DNA of 64,000 nt from Actinomycetales bacterium SN12 (GTDB lineage Bacteria; Actinomycetota; Actinomycetes; Actinomycetales; Microbacteriaceae): NCBI GenBank assembly GCA_002837415.1, contig PJCV01000003.1, positions 124,001 through 188,000 of the forward strand, in the 5' to 3' direction. This document shows positions 1 to 8,646 of the stretch, piece after piece. Positions within the stretch are counted from its first letter, which is position 1. Each line of letters opens with the position of its first letter. Under the pieces are notes generated by a model. The model had not been told where the DNA came from, made no database searches, and was given only the letters and a program-made list of their open reading frames with translations. Position numbers and translations under genes: made by a program.

Positions 1-1
1 G

Positions 2-793
2 TTCCTCAGCACGGCCGCCGACGGCTTCGAGCTCGCGACCGGAAGCGTGCGCACCGCGCTCGCTGACCCTGAGCTCACGGTTCCCGAATCCGGCGGCGAC
101 TTCGGCGGCGAGGCCGCCCGGCTCGGCGAGGCACTCGCTGAAGTCCACTCGGCGCTCCGCGAGAGGTTCCCGTCGGAGCACCGCGGCCACGAGGCCACTG
201 CCCAGCTGGCCCGCGCGATGACCGAGCGGCTGGAGCGGGCGCTGCCCGTCGTACCCGAGATCGAGCCCTACGCCGACCGCCTGCGCGCGCTCTACGACGC
301 GGTGGCTCAGCTGGACGGGTTGGACGTGCAGCGGGTGCATGGTGACCTGCACCTCGGCCAGACGCTGCGCACCTCGCACGGCTGGCGGATCGTCGACTTC
401 GAGGGCGAGCCGGGGCGGCCCTTCGCCGAGCGGGCGCTGCCCGACTCGCCGTGGCGCGATGTAGCGGGAATGCTGCGCTCGTTCGGCTACGCCCCAGGCG
501 TCGTGGAGATGTCTCTGGCGGGCCGACCGGCCGAGGACGATCAGCAGGAGCTGCGCGGCGAACGCGCGAGGGAGTGGTCGGCGATCGCCCGGGAGCACTT
601 CCTGCACGCGTACGCGGCGGCTCTCGATCCCGACTCGGAGAACGCCGAGGCGGAGCTGAGCCCGCCGCTGCAGACCCTGCTCGACGCCTACGAGGCCGAC
701 AAGGCGGTGTACGAGGCGATCTACGAGAAGCGCAACCGTCCATCGTGGGTCGCGATCCCGCTGCTGGCACTGGAGCGCATCGCAGCGGGGTGA
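2..793 (+). CDS. mak: Maltokinase, C-terminal part (5' end outside window)
   Basis: The reading frame is open from base 2, so the GTG at 47 is probably internal. It ends at TGA 791-793, leaving about 263 residues of a family usually near 440-470. The LATGSVRTALAD start of the visible part matches the middle of actinobacterial maltokinases. The kinase catalytic loop is visible as VHGDLHLGQ, followed by the metal-binding IVDFEGEP, as in APH-fold kinases. Family knowledge: Mak phosphorylates maltose to maltose 1-phosphate with ATP for GlgE-dependent alpha-glucan synthesis in the cytoplasm. The rest of the pathway would lie upstream, outside the window. It converges on the next gene with a 14-nt gap. 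Confidence 0.88.
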   Translation, partial: FLSTAADGFELATGSVRTALADPELTVPESGGDFGGEAARLGEALAEVHSALRERFPSEHRGHEATAQLARAMTERLERALPVVPEIEPYADRLRALYDAVAQLDGLDVQRVHGDLHLGQTLRTSHGWRIVDFEGEPGRPFAERALPDSPWRDVAGMLRSFGYAPGVVEMSLAGRPAEDDQQELRGERAREWSAIAREHFLHAYAAALDPDSENAEAELSPPLQTLLDAYEADKAVYEAIYEKRNRPSWVAIPLLALERIAAG

Positions 794-807
794 GCTCGAT
801 GGCGTGA

Positions 808-1728
808 TCAGTGCGCGGTGGCGACCCCGATCGCGTCGTGCGTGATCACCGCCGCCACGCGTGCGCCGGCACCGGCCGCGACGATCAGCTGCTGCGGCCC
901 AGGGGCCGCGACATCGCCCGCCGCGTACAGACCGCGGATGCTCGTGCGACCCGACCTGTCGGTGACCAGATGTCCATACGCATCGCGCTCGGGCAGGATC
1001 CCGTCGAGGAACGACAGGCCCGCCTCCCATTCCGGCCGCACGAACCCGCCGTCGATCGCGTGCTCATCGCCGTCGACGGTGCGCACCGCCTCGATGCGGC
1101 CCCGCTCGCCGATCAGCTCGGCGATGGGCGAGCGAACGACCGTCGCGCCGGCAGCCGCCAGGTCCGCCTCCTCGGCGGTGCTCAGGGTGTCGGAGCCGTT
1201 CGTGAACACGGTGAGCTGCGGCGTCCAGTGCGCGATCAGCCGCGCGCGGTCGGCGAGGTCGGCGGATTCGCCGATCAGCGCCAGGCTGCGCCCGCGCAGC
1301 TCCCACGCGTCGCAGGCCGCGCAGCTGAACAGGCTCATGCCGTAGAAGCCGCGCAGGTTGGGGACGTCGGGCAGCGTCTCGCGCAGCCCGGTCGCGAGCA
1401 GCACCGAGCGCGCGGTCACGTGCTCGGACGGTTCGCGTCGTCCGATGCCGGCGGTGAAACCGGCATCCGTCGTCGTCAGCCCGCCCACTCGCACCCGCGA
1501 GCGGATCTCGACGTTCGGGTACGCGGCGAGCTCTTCGCGGGCGATGCGCCGCAGCTCGAAAGGCGGCACCCCGTCACGCGTGAGGAAGCCGTGCGAGTTC
1601 AGCGTCGCCGCATTGCGCGGCCGGTCGGCGTCGACCACGAGCACGCGAGCCAATGAGCGCCCGAGGTTCAGTGCGGCCGACAGCCCTGCAGGCCCACCGC
1701 CGACGACGAGCACGTCGTAGTCAGTCAT
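808..1728 (-). CDS. Thioredoxin-reductase-like FAD-dependent oxidoreductase
   Basis: 306 aa, the usual size of low-molecular-weight thioredoxin reductases. An N-terminal FAD dinucleotide fold carries GGGPAG at residues 10-15. A redox pair C136-A-A-C139 lies in FSCAACDAWE, a second nucleotide-binding domain begins near 150, and the C-terminal FAD motif GLYAAGDVA is near 267. The CAAC pair differs from the CATC or CPYC of classical TrxB, so the partner may not be thioredoxin. Its start overlaps the stop of the ferredoxin gene by 4 nt, making it the last gene of the sulfate operon. Inference: it supports reductant supply to APS or sulfite reduction. It could instead be an unrelated disulfide reductase carried in the operon. 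Confidence 0.85.
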   Translation of the reverse strand: MTDYDVLVVGGGPAGLSAALNLGRSLARVLVVDADRPRNAATLNSHGFLTRDGVPPFELRRIAREELAAYPNVEIRSRVRVGGLTTTDAGFTAGIGRREPSEHVTARSVLLATGLRETLPDVPNLRGFYGMSLFSCAACDAWELRGRSLALIGESADLADRARLIAHWTPQLTVFTNGSDTLSTAEEADLAAAGATVVRSPIAELIGERGRIEAVRTVDGDEHAIDGGFVRPEWEAGLSFLDGILPERDAYGHLVTDRSGRTSIRGLYAAGDVAAPGPQQLIVAAGAGARVAAVITHDAIGVATAH

Positions 1729-2126
1729 TCATGAGCCCCCGAGCCTGTATGGGTCCCTGAGCTTGTCGAAGGGCCCTGAGCTTGTTCCTGGGCCCCTGAG
1801 CTTGCCGAAGGGCCCTGCGGCGCGAGCGCGGCCACGAGCGGGTGATCGAAGTCGTAGACGCCGACCTTCGATGCACCGCCCGGCGAGCCGATCTCGTCGA
1901 AGAACTCCACATTCGCCCTGTAGTAGTCGGCCCACTCCTCGGGCAGGTCGTCTTCGTAGTAGATCGCCTCGACGGGGCAGACCGGCTCGCACGCCCCGCA
2001 GTCGACGCACTCGTCGGGGTGGATGTACAGGGATCGCTCGCCCTCGTAGATGCAGTCCACCGGGCACTCGTCGATGCACGCCCGGTCCTTGACGTCCACG
2101 CACGGAAGTGCGATCACATAGGTCAT
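1725..2126 (-). CDS. fdxA: Seven-iron ferredoxin FdxA with repeat-derived tail
   Basis: 133 aa. Residues 1-70 match actinobacterial FdxA: C9, C17, C21 and C25, then the second set C40-x2-C43-x2-C46-x3-C50 in DECVDCGACEPVC. These bind a [3Fe-4S] and a [4Fe-4S] cluster. The protein is a cytoplasmic one-electron carrier. It lies directly downstream of ferredoxin-NADP reductase with an ATGA overlap, in an operon with sulfite reductase, so it probably carries electrons from NADPH to that enzyme. The last 30 or so residues are low-complexity (Q-G-P-S-x-S-S-G repeats) and are encoded by tandem copies of an interspersed DNA repeat at 1751-1815. That makes the tail longer than the usual 105-110 aa family length. 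Confidence 0.93.
   Translation of the reverse strand: MTYVIALPCVDVKDRACIDECPVDCIYEGERSLYIHPDECVDCGACEPVCPVEAIYYEDDLPEEWADYYRANVEFFDEIGSPGGASKVGVYDFDHPLVAALAPQGPSASSGAQEQAQGPSTSSGTHTGSGAHE
1751..1815. repeat. Short interspersed repeat, tandem copies inside fdxA
   Basis: Two good copies and one diverged copy of a unit reading approximately ccctgagcttgtcgaaggg. They encode the extra C-terminal tail of the ferredoxin. Related copies occur near 3283, 3451, 10314, 15081, 30634 and 62994. Confidence 0.85.
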
Positions 2127-3559
2127 CGGGCCAGCACCCCCGGCCGCGAGATCTGGACCTGCTCGTCGCGCGCGACGACCTTGACGCGCTCGCGCACGTG
2201 CTCGTGGTTCTCGCCGAGGGCGCGCTCGTGGGCATCCAGCGCCTGCCAGCCGTCCCAGGTCGTGTACGCCGTCTCGCGCTCATCGAGCAGGTCGAGCACA
2301 TCGCCCTGCGACCCGCTCCGGAACCCCGGTGCGGAAGGCGCGGTCAGCACACCCGCCTGCGCATCGGCGACGAGGTGACCGATGGTCTCGAGGGCGTCCG
2401 ACTTCGTGTGGCCGATGAGTCCGACCGGGCCGCGCTTGATCCATCCGGTGGCGTAGAGCCCGGTCTGTCCGAGCACCCGGCCCTCGTCGTTCGGCACGAC
2501 GCCGCGGCGCTCGTCGAAGTCCGCACCGTCGACGCGGGTGCCGAAGTAGCCGACCGCGCGGTACACGGCCTGCACGTCGTACTCGCGCACCTCGCCGGTC
2601 GGCACCGGGGCACCGGCGGCGTCGGGGGCGGTGCGGGCGAACCGGATGCCCTCGACGCGGCCGTCACCGGTGATCTCGATCGGCGCGTGCCAGAAGTGCA
2701 GGTGCAGACGGCGCGACGCCCCCGTCGACCCCTGACCGCGCCACGAGTTCAGGGTGCGCAGCATGACCTTCAGCTGGTTGTTCGACGCGGTCGTCGGATC
2801 GACGCCATCGAAATCCTCGTCGTACAGCACGATGTCGACGTCGCGCACCTCCCCGAGTTCGCGCAGCTCGATCGGGGTGAACTTGATGTCGGCAGGGCCC
2901 CGTCGGCCGAACACGTGCACGTCGGTGACCGCCGACGACTCGAGGCCCGCGAGCACGTTGTCGGGCACCTCGGTGGTGCGCAGGTCGACCGCGTGCTTGG
3001 CGAGCACCCGCGCCACGTCGAGCGCGACGTTGCCGTTGCCGATCACCGCGACCGACGACGCGTCAAGCGGCCAGGTGCGCGGCACGTCGGGATGCCCGTC
3101 GTACCAGGCGACGAAGTCGGCCGCGCCATACGAGCCGGGCAGGTCCACGCCGGGGATGTCGAGGACCGCATCACGCAGCGCACCGGTGGCGAGGATCACC
3201 CCGTGGTACCGCTCGCGCAGCTCATCGAGAGCGATGTCGCGCCCCACCTCGACGTTGCCGATGAACCGGATGGTGCGGCGATCCTTCGGCAAGCCCAGGG
3301 ACCCAGGCTGAGGAGCGTCGAGCATCTCGTGCAGCGAGGTGACGATCCCCTTGATGCGCGGGTGGTCGGGGGCGACGCCGTACCGGATCAGCCCGTAGGG
3401 GGCGGGCAGTGACTCGAACAGGTCGATCTCGACCGCGTCGATGGAATCGGTTCCTTGAGCCTGTCGAAGGGTTTTGACGGCCTGGGCGAGCAGGTTGCCC
3501 GCATAGATGCCGGCGGGTCCGGCGCCGACGATCGCGACACGCAGCGTGGAGAGGGTCAT
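2123..3559 (-). CDS. fpr: Ferredoxin--NADP+ reductase (FprA type)
   Basis: 478 aa, the length of adrenodoxin-reductase-like Fpr proteins. The FAD motif VGAGPAGIYAG is at residues 11-21, GVAPDHPRIK at 61-70, and the NADP fold AVIGNGNVALDVARV at 171-185. GWIKRGPVGLIGHTKSDA is the conserved C-terminal signature. It transfers electrons from NADPH through FAD to ferredoxin. The gene overlaps cobA upstream and fdxA downstream by 4 nt each, so the carrier pair is co-translated with the sulfate pathway it probably feeds. Two segments, residues about 29-38 (KTLRQAQGTD) and 82-95 (QPGSLGLPKD), come from interspersed DNA repeats inserted in frame. Both lie before the NADP fold. Confidence 0.94.
   Translation of the reverse strand: MTLSTLRVAIVGAGPAGIYAGNLLAQAVKTLRQAQGTDSIDAVEIDLFESLPAPYGLIRYGVAPDHPRIKGIVTSLHEMLDAPQPGSLGLPKDRRTIRFIGNVEVGRDIALDELRERYHGVILATGALRDAVLDIPGVDLPGSYGAADFVAWYDGHPDVPRTWPLDASSVAVIGNGNVALDVARVLAKHAVDLRTTEVPDNVLAGLESSAVTDVHVFGRRGPADIKFTPIELRELGEVRDVDIVLYDEDFDGVDPTTASNNQLKVMLRTLNSWRGQGSTGASRRLHLHFWHAPIEITGDGRVEGIRFARTAPDAAGAPVPTGEVREYDVQAVYRAVGYFGTRVDGADFDERRGVVPNDEGRVLGQTGLYATGWIKRGPVGLIGHTKSDALETIGHLVADAQAGVLTAPSAPGFRSGSQGDVLDLLDERETAYTTWDGWQALDAHERALGENHEHVRERVKVVARDEQVQISRPGVLAR
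3283..3312. repeat. Interspersed repeat inside fpr (plus-strand ccttcggcaagc orientation)
   Basis: ccttcggcaagcccaggg followed by a partial second copy. It encodes about 13 residues of Fpr (PQPGSLGLPKD). Confidence 0.7.
3451..3471. repeat. Interspersed repeat inside fpr (second copy)
   Basis: Reads ttccttgagcctgtcgaagg and contributes the LRQAQGT segment of Fpr. It is in the opposite orientation to the copy at 3283. Confidence 0.75.
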
Positions 3560-4485
3560 GACAGGGAGGCCTTTCGAGACGAAGAGGAGTGGGAGGAGCG
3601 GATGCTCGTGTCGATCGCCCGCACGAGCCCGGTGTCGACCGCGAGTCCGGCGTCGAGCGCGGCGGCCAGGCGGGAGCGGCCCCGCCTGCGCGGCGCTGCG
3701 GATGCCGGAGGCGTGGCGTCTTCGGCATCCGCTGATGCGGGCGCGAGCGACACGGCGAACGGACTCAGCCGCACCACCTCGCCGATCACGACGACGGCGG
3801 GGGAGCGCACCTGCGCTGCAGCTGCGAGCTGCGCGATCGTGCCGAGCGTTCCGACGGTCACGCGCTCGCCGCTGCCGTAGCCGTCCTCAATGATCGCGAC
3901 GGGGCAGTCGGCGCCGCGCGCGCCGGCGGCGAGCACGTGCGCCGAATGGCCGAGCGTGCTGACGCCCATGAGCAGCACGAGTGTGTGGTCGGTGCCCGAG
4001 GTGCTGACCGACCCGCCGGGCTCGATCTGATCGTGGGCGCTGACGACGCTGAACGACGCGGCGACGCCGCGATGGGTGAGCGGGATGCCCGCGACGGCCG
4101 GCACCGAGACCGCGCTGGTGACCCCGGGCACCACCTCGACCCGGACGCCGGCGGCCTCGCAGAACAGCTGCTCCTCGCGGCCGCGGCCGAACACGAACGG
4201 ATCCCCGCCCTTCAGGCGCACGACCTCGCGGCCGGCCCGCGCCAGCTCGACGAGCAGCTCGTTGATGCCGTCCTGTGGCACCGGGTGATGACCGGGCAGC
4301 TTGCCGACGTCGATCACCTCGGCGGCGATGACCGCGCCCTCGGCTTCCAGCTGGGCGAGCACGCTGCGCGCGCCGAGCCGGTCGGCGACGATCACGTCGG
4401 CCTTCTCGAGGGCGCGCAGGCCGCGCAGCGTGAGCAGGCCGGCGTCGCCGGGGCCGGCGCCGACCAGAGTCACTGTTCCGGTCAT
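3556..4485 (-). CDS. cobA: Uroporphyrinogen-III C-methyltransferase (SUMT)
   Basis: 309 aa. It starts at ATG 4485, overlapping the permease stop (4482-4484); the longer open frame upstream is read-through into the permease region. The SUMT signature GAGPGDAGLLTLRGL is at residues 9-23. VVRLKGGDPFVFGRG and VVPGVTSAVSVPAVAGIPLTHRG cover the substrate and SAM sites. The enzyme methylates uroporphyrinogen III at C2 and C7 to precorrin-2, the first step to sirohaem. Sirohaem is the cofactor of the sulfite reductase in the same operon. A tail of about 60 residues, rich in Ala, Ser and Arg, follows the catalytic domain and is not part of the family core. No precorrin-2 dehydrogenase domain is seen. 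Confidence 0.94.
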   Translation of the reverse strand: MTGTVTLVGAGPGDAGLLTLRGLRALEKADVIVADRLGARSVLAQLEAEGAVIAAEVIDVGKLPGHHPVPQDGINELLVELARAGREVVRLKGGDPFVFGRGREEQLFCEAAGVRVEVVPGVTSAVSVPAVAGIPLTHRGVAASFSVVSAHDQIEPGGSVSTSGTDHTLVLLMGVSTLGHSAHVLAAGARGADCPVAIIEDGYGSGERVTVGTLGTIAQLAAAAQVRSPAVVVIGEVVRLSPFAVSLAPASADAEDATPPASAAPRRRGRSRLAAALDAGLAVDTGLVRAIDTSIRSSHSSSSRKASLS

Positions 4486-5393
4486 CGGGTGCCTCCCAGC
4501 AGCAGTCCGCGATTGCGCAGCATCCGGCGCTCGAGCGGTCCGAAGAACACCAGCTCGATCACGATGCCGATTGCGAGGATCAGGATGATGGTGCCGAGGA
4601 CGCTGGCCAGATCCGCCAGCTCGCGCGACTGGTTGAGCAGTGTTCCCAGGCCGAAGCCCATCGAGCCGCCCATCGTGATGATCTCCGCGGCCATCAGCGA
4701 GCGCCACGAGAATGCCCAGCCCTGCTTGAGGCCGGCCACGTAGCCGGGCAGCGACGCGGGGAGCACGACAGCGGTGGCGAGCTGCCAGCGACTGGCCCCG
4801 AGCACGGTGCCGACCCGGCGCAGCTGTGGTGGCACCTGGTCTATGCCGGAGAGCAGGCCGTTCACGATCGACGGGATCGCCCCCATCAGGATCACGAAGT
4901 ACGCCGTCGCGTCGGTCAGGCCGAACCAGATGATCGCCGCAGGCACCCAGGCGACCGAGGGCAGCACGGTCAGCCCCGAGATCAGCGGGCCGGCCGCGCG
5001 ACGCAGCAGCTTCCACTCCGCGAGCGCGAGCCCCAGCGGGGTGCCGATCGCGATGGCGATGAGAAAGCCCAGCCCGCCGCGCTCCAGGCTGGTGAGCACG
5101 GCCTGCTGCAGGCGACCGGACTCCCATGCGTCGCCGAGGGCGGTCAGCACCGCGGCGGGGCTCGGCGCCTTGTCGGGGCGAGGAGCGGCGACGGTGATGT
5201 AGAGCTGCCAGACGGCCAGCAGCACGAGCAGCAGGGCGATCGGCGGCAGCGCTTTCGCGATGATCCCCCGCCAGCGGGGCGCCGTCTGCGCCGACTCGGA
5301 CTGCAGCCGGTCCAGTCCTGACGAGAGGGTGTGCAGATCGTCGTGCTCGCCGCTGGCCGCGATGGATGGCGGCGCTGTCGTCTCAGGAGGCAT
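4482..5393 (-). CDS. ABC importer permease, SsuC/TauC/NrtB type
   Basis: 303 aa. A cytoplasmic N-terminus of about 45 residues is followed by about six hydrophobic segments and a BPD_transp_1 domain. The EAA-like loop falls in ASRWQLATAVVLPASLPGYVAGLKQGWAFSW (from about residue 190). This is the single-permease architecture of sulfonate, taurine or nitrate importers rather than the two-permease CysTW sulfate system. It overlaps the ATPase stop by 11 nt and the cobA start by 4 nt. Its position between cysN and cobA says the ligand is a sulfur source. Sulfonate is the family expectation, but no SsuD-like monooxygenase is present, so sulfate or thiosulfate remain possible. Confidence 0.87.
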   Translation of the reverse strand: MPPETTAPPSIAASGEHDDLHTLSSGLDRLQSESAQTAPRWRGIIAKALPPIALLLVLLAVWQLYITVAAPRPDKAPSPAAVLTALGDAWESGRLQQAVLTSLERGGLGFLIAIAIGTPLGLALAEWKLLRRAAGPLISGLTVLPSVAWVPAAIIWFGLTDATAYFVILMGAIPSIVNGLLSGIDQVPPQLRRVGTVLGASRWQLATAVVLPASLPGYVAGLKQGWAFSWRSLMAAEIITMGGSMGFGLGTLLNQSRELADLASVLGTIILILAIGIVIELVFFGPLERRMLRNRGLLLGGTR

Positions 5394-6222
5394 TGCGAGC
5401 CAGCTCCTTCCGCAGCTCCGCGGTGATCTCGCTGGCGAGGGCGGCGACCTCGGGCGACTCGATGCGTCGGCCGACGGTGTTTCGGATGCGCCATTCGCCG
5501 GCGATCCGGCCCGGCCTGCTCGAGAGCAGCACGACGCGCTGACCGAGACGCGCGGCCTCGCGCACGTTGTGCGTGACGAACACGATGGTGCGGCCGGTCG
5601 CGCGCCACACCCGCTCGAGCTCCTCGTGCAGCAGATCGCGGGTGATGGCGTCGAGGGCCGCGAACGGCTCGTCCATGAGCAGCACCGGACGATCCTGAGC
5701 CAGCGCCCGCGCCAGCGCGACCCGCTGGCGCATGCCGCCGGAGAGCTCGTGCGGGCGCTTGTCCCCGGCTTCGGAGAGGTTCACGGTCGCCAGCAGCCGG
5801 TCGGCCTCGTCGCCGCGCTCGCCGCGCGGCACCCCGCGCAGCCGCAGGGCCAGCTCGATGTTGCGGCGCGCGGTGAGCCACGGCATCAGCGCCGATTCCT
5901 GGAACATCACCGCGGATCCGCCGTCGGGCGCCTCGATCGCTCCTGACGTGATCGGCTCGAGGCCGGCGATGAGGTTCAGCAGGGTCGACTTGCCGCATCC
6001 GGATGCCCCGAGCAGGCACACGAACTCGCCGGGGGCGATGTCGAGCGAGACGTCATCGAGCACGATCGGCCCCGACCCGTAGCGCTTGGTGACGCGCGAG
6101 ATGCGCACCGCGGGGTCGACGGCAGGGCGCTCGCCGCGCAGCGGACTGACGCCGTCGAAGCTCGGCGCGAGATGCGCTTCCGTGACGGTCGGGCGCGCGA
6201 GCGTGTCGCGGGTCGTCATCAC
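5383..6222 (-). CDS. ABC importer ATPase, SsuB/TauB type
   Basis: 279 aa. Walker A is GASGCGKSTLLN (near residue 75), the signature is LSGGMRQRVALARAL, and Walker B is PVLLMDEPFAALDAITRDLLHEEL, followed by the H-loop FVTHNVREA. It closely follows the SsuB/TauB/NrtD pattern. It energises the adjacent permease (11-nt overlap) and pairs with the lipoprotein encoded upstream (4-nt overlap). The first 35 residues, before ISRVTKRYG, are an extension outside the ATPase domain. The substrate is inferred only from operon context. Confidence 0.9.
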   Translation of the reverse strand: MMTTRDTLARPTVTEAHLAPSFDGVSPLRGERPAVDPAVRISRVTKRYGSGPIVLDDVSLDIAPGEFVCLLGASGCGKSTLLNLIAGLEPITSGAIEAPDGGSAVMFQESALMPWLTARRNIELALRLRGVPRGERGDEADRLLATVNLSEAGDKRPHELSGGMRQRVALARALAQDRPVLLMDEPFAALDAITRDLLHEELERVWRATGRTIVFVTHNVREAARLGQRVVLLSSRPGRIAGEWRIRNTVGRRIESPEVAALASEITAELRKELARNAS

Positions 6223-7292
6223 TGCTCCCCGAGCCCGGACGCCGAGACGGCGTCCTCGCCGGCATCCGAGAGCTGTGCGTTGAGCGCTCGCAGGTCGAAC
6301 AGACCGTCGATCGAGCCCTTCTTCTGCGTGCCCGCTGCCAGCCCGTTCGCGACGAGCGCCTGGAAGGTCTCGGCGTGCGGATCGACCGTGAAATCGACGT
6401 TCTCGAGCGCACGGGCGAGCACGTCATCCGGCAGGCGCTTGCCGGTCGCCTCCTCGAGCTGGGCGTTGATCACCGCGCCCGCCTCGGACTCGTTCTCATC
6501 GAGCCACTGCACCGAGGCGATGTGACCCGCGAGCAGCTTCTCGACGATCTCCGGATGCTCGTCCGCGAACTCCTTGCGCACCAGCAGCACCGTGGTCGGG
6601 AACGCCCCGTCATCCCAGAGGTCGGCCTCATCGACGAGCACATGCGCGCCCGCCTCGACGACCAGCCGCGATACCCACGGTTCGGGCAGCCACGCGCCGT
6701 CGAGCTGCCCGTCCTGGAAGAGCGTCAGCGTCTGAGCGTTCTCGGTCGGCGTGATGCTGACGTCGCCCGCGCCGGAGGTGGAGGTCTCGTACCCCTCGTC
6801 GGCCAGCCAGCTGCGCAGCGCCACATCCTGCGTGTTGCCGAGCTGAGGGCTCGCGATGTTCGCGCCCCTCAGGTCTTCCGGCGAGTCGATGCCGTCGCGC
6901 ACGACGAGCGCGGCCCCGCCCGAGGTCGCCCCGGCGATGATCCGTGCGGAGGCGCCGCCCGACTGGATGAAGGTGTTGATCGACGGGTTGGGCCCGATGT
7001 AGGTGGCATCGATCGCGCCCGCGGACAGCGCCTCGATCGCGGCCGGACCGGCGTTGAAGATCTCGGTCTTCAGGTCGACGTCGCCGAGAGCGTCGTCGAA
7101 CAGCCCCTCCGAGAGCCCCACCAGGGCCGGTGCGTGAGTGACGTTGGCGAAGTAGCCCAGGCGCAGCTCGGTCGCCTCGCCCTCGGCGGCGGACCCGGAT
7201 GCCGGGGCGCAGCCCGCGAGCGCCAGTGCGGTGAGGCCCATCGCCAGGGCCCCCAGTGCGGTGAATGTCCTGTTCTTGCGGGTGATGTTCAC
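6219..7292 (-). CDS. ABC importer substrate-binding lipoprotein (SsuA/TauA type)
   Basis: 357 aa with a GTG start preceded by GGAGG at good spacing. The N-terminal signal peptide ends in a lipobox, ALALAGC, with Cys near residue 28, so the mature protein is membrane-anchored and exported. The mature region has the periplasmic-binding fold of the SsuA/TauA/NMT1 group (LRLGYFANVTHAPALVGLSEGLF, IYIGPNPS-like ligand loop, AWLPEPWVSRLV). It lies 55 nt downstream of cysN, the only sizeable gap inside the operon. The ligand cannot be read from sequence. Sulfonates or sulfate esters are most likely given the context. Confidence 0.9.
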   Translation of the reverse strand: MNITRKNRTFTALGALAMGLTALALAGCAPASGSAAEGEATELRLGYFANVTHAPALVGLSEGLFDDALGDVDLKTEIFNAGPAAIEALSAGAIDATYIGPNPSINTFIQSGGASARIIAGATSGGAALVVRDGIDSPEDLRGANIASPQLGNTQDVALRSWLADEGYETSTSGAGDVSITPTENAQTLTLFQDGQLDGAWLPEPWVSRLVVEAGAHVLVDEADLWDDGAFPTTVLLVRKEFADEHPEIVEKLLAGHIASVQWLDENESEAGAVINAQLEEATGKRLPDDVLARALENVDFTVDPHAETFQALVANGLAAGTQKKGSIDGLFDLRALNAQLSDAGEDAVSASGLGEQ

Positions 7293-7347
7293 GGTTTCGC
7301 CTCCTTAGGCTCGTGGTGCTGTTCGGTCGTGCAGGTGAGCAGTCAGG

Positions 7348-8646
7348 TCAGTCGATGACGGTGCCGGCGGCGAGGGTCGCGCCGTCGGCGGGATGGATGA
7401 GCAGCAGCGAGCCGCCTTCGCGGCTCTGCGCGTACGGTTCGAGCGGGAGGTCGGATGCCAGGCGCAGCCGCACCCGCCCGATCTCGTTCTCGGCCAGGGA
7501 GGCATCCGCTCCCGCGGTCAGCTCGGTGTACGCGAGGGTTTCCAGGTCACGGCGGGTGAGGACTTCCGCGATGATCGCCTGCACGGTCGCCGTGCCGTGC
7601 TTCACGAGCACGCGCGCGCCGGGGGCTGTGGCTCGGGGGTCGAGCTGGAACAGCTCGACCACGGCATTCCGGCGCAGTGCCGGAGCCGAGCCCTCGGCGA
7701 CGATCAGCGCGCCGCGGGCGGCGTCGATCTCGTCGGCCAGGGTGAGCGTCACCGATTGCCGCACCTCCGCGGCGCCGGTGTCGACGCCCGCGACGTGCAC
7801 ACCGGTCACCTCGGTGGCGCGCCCCGAGGGCAGCACCTGCACGCGGTCGCCGACCGATACGGCGCCGGCGGCGATCCGCCCGGCGAAGCCGCGGAAGTCG
7901 CGCAGCCGCTCGACCTCGCGGGCGGGGACATCGGGCGACAGGCCGCCCTGCGGTCGCAGCACGAGCTGCACCGGCAGCCGCAGCGGGGCGGCCGCATCGG
8001 TGCGCACCGGCAGCGTTTCGAGCAGCTCGAAGAGCGTCTCTCCGCGATACCAGGGGGTGCGCTCGGAGCGGTCGACGATGTTGTCGCCTTCCAGCGCCGA
8101 GACCGGCAGCACGCGCACCGCGGGGATGCCGAGCTCGTCGGCCACCCGCAGCGCCTCGAGTTCGATGTCTACGTAGGTCTGCTCGTCGAAGCCGACGAGG
8201 TCGATCTTGTTCACCGCGACGATCACGTGCGGCACCCGCAGCAGCGACGCGACGGCCAGGTGGCGCCGCGTCTGCTCGACCACGCCCTTGCGGGCATCCA
8301 CCAGCACGATCACGGCGTCGGCCGTGGCCGCTCCCGTGACCATGTTGCGGGTGTACTGCACGTGGCCGGGGCAGTCGGCGAGGATGAAGCTGCGCTGATC
8401 GGTGGCGAAGTAGCGGTAGGCGACGTCGATCGTGATGCCCTGCTCGCGCTCGGCGCGCAGGCCGTCGGTGAGCAGCGCGAAGTCGAAGGCGCCGAGGGCG
8501 AAGCCTCGGGCCCTGGAGGTCGCGGCGACCTGGTCGAGCTGGTCGGCGAGGATCGCCTTCGCGTCGTGCAGCAGCCGGCCCACCAGGGTGGACTTGCCGT
8601 CGTCGACGGAGCCTGCCGTCGCGAACCTGAAGAGAGTCGCACCCAT
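7348..8646 (-). CDS. cysN: Sulfate adenylyltransferase subunit 1 (GTPase)
   Basis: 432 aa, an elongation-factor-like GTPase. The P-loop is GSVDDGKSTLVGRLL near residue 12, G3 is DCPGHVQYTRNM, and G4 is NKIDLVGF. Beta-barrel domains II and III fill the C-terminal half. CysN with CysD couples GTP hydrolysis to formation of adenosine 5'-phosphosulfate from ATP and sulfate. The length shows no fused APS kinase (CysC) domain, which agrees with a pathway that reduces APS directly. The start codon shares one base with the cysD stop. Confidence 0.96.
   Translation of the reverse strand: MGATLFRFATAGSVDDGKSTLVGRLLHDAKAILADQLDQVAATSRARGFALGAFDFALLTDGLRAEREQGITIDVAYRYFATDQRSFILADCPGHVQYTRNMVTGAATADAVIVLVDARKGVVEQTRRHLAVASLLRVPHVIVAVNKIDLVGFDEQTYVDIELEALRVADELGIPAVRVLPVSALEGDNIVDRSERTPWYRGETLFELLETLPVRTDAAAPLRLPVQLVLRPQGGLSPDVPAREVERLRDFRGFAGRIAAGAVSVGDRVQVLPSGRATEVTGVHVAGVDTGAAEVRQSVTLTLADEIDAARGALIVAEGSAPALRRNAVVELFQLDPRATAPGARVLVKHGTATVQAIIAEVLTRRDLETLAYTELTAGADASLAENEIGRVRLRLASDLPLEPYAQSREGGSLLLIHPADGATLAAGTVID

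Noticed and set aside
47..793. Full-length small protein starting at GTG 47
   Set aside because: The frame is open upstream to the window edge and the sequence starts in the middle of the maltokinase domain.
7348..8646. CysN fused to APS kinase (CysNC)
   Set aside because: The protein ends at 432 aa after the beta-barrel domains, and no second P-loop kinase domain is present.
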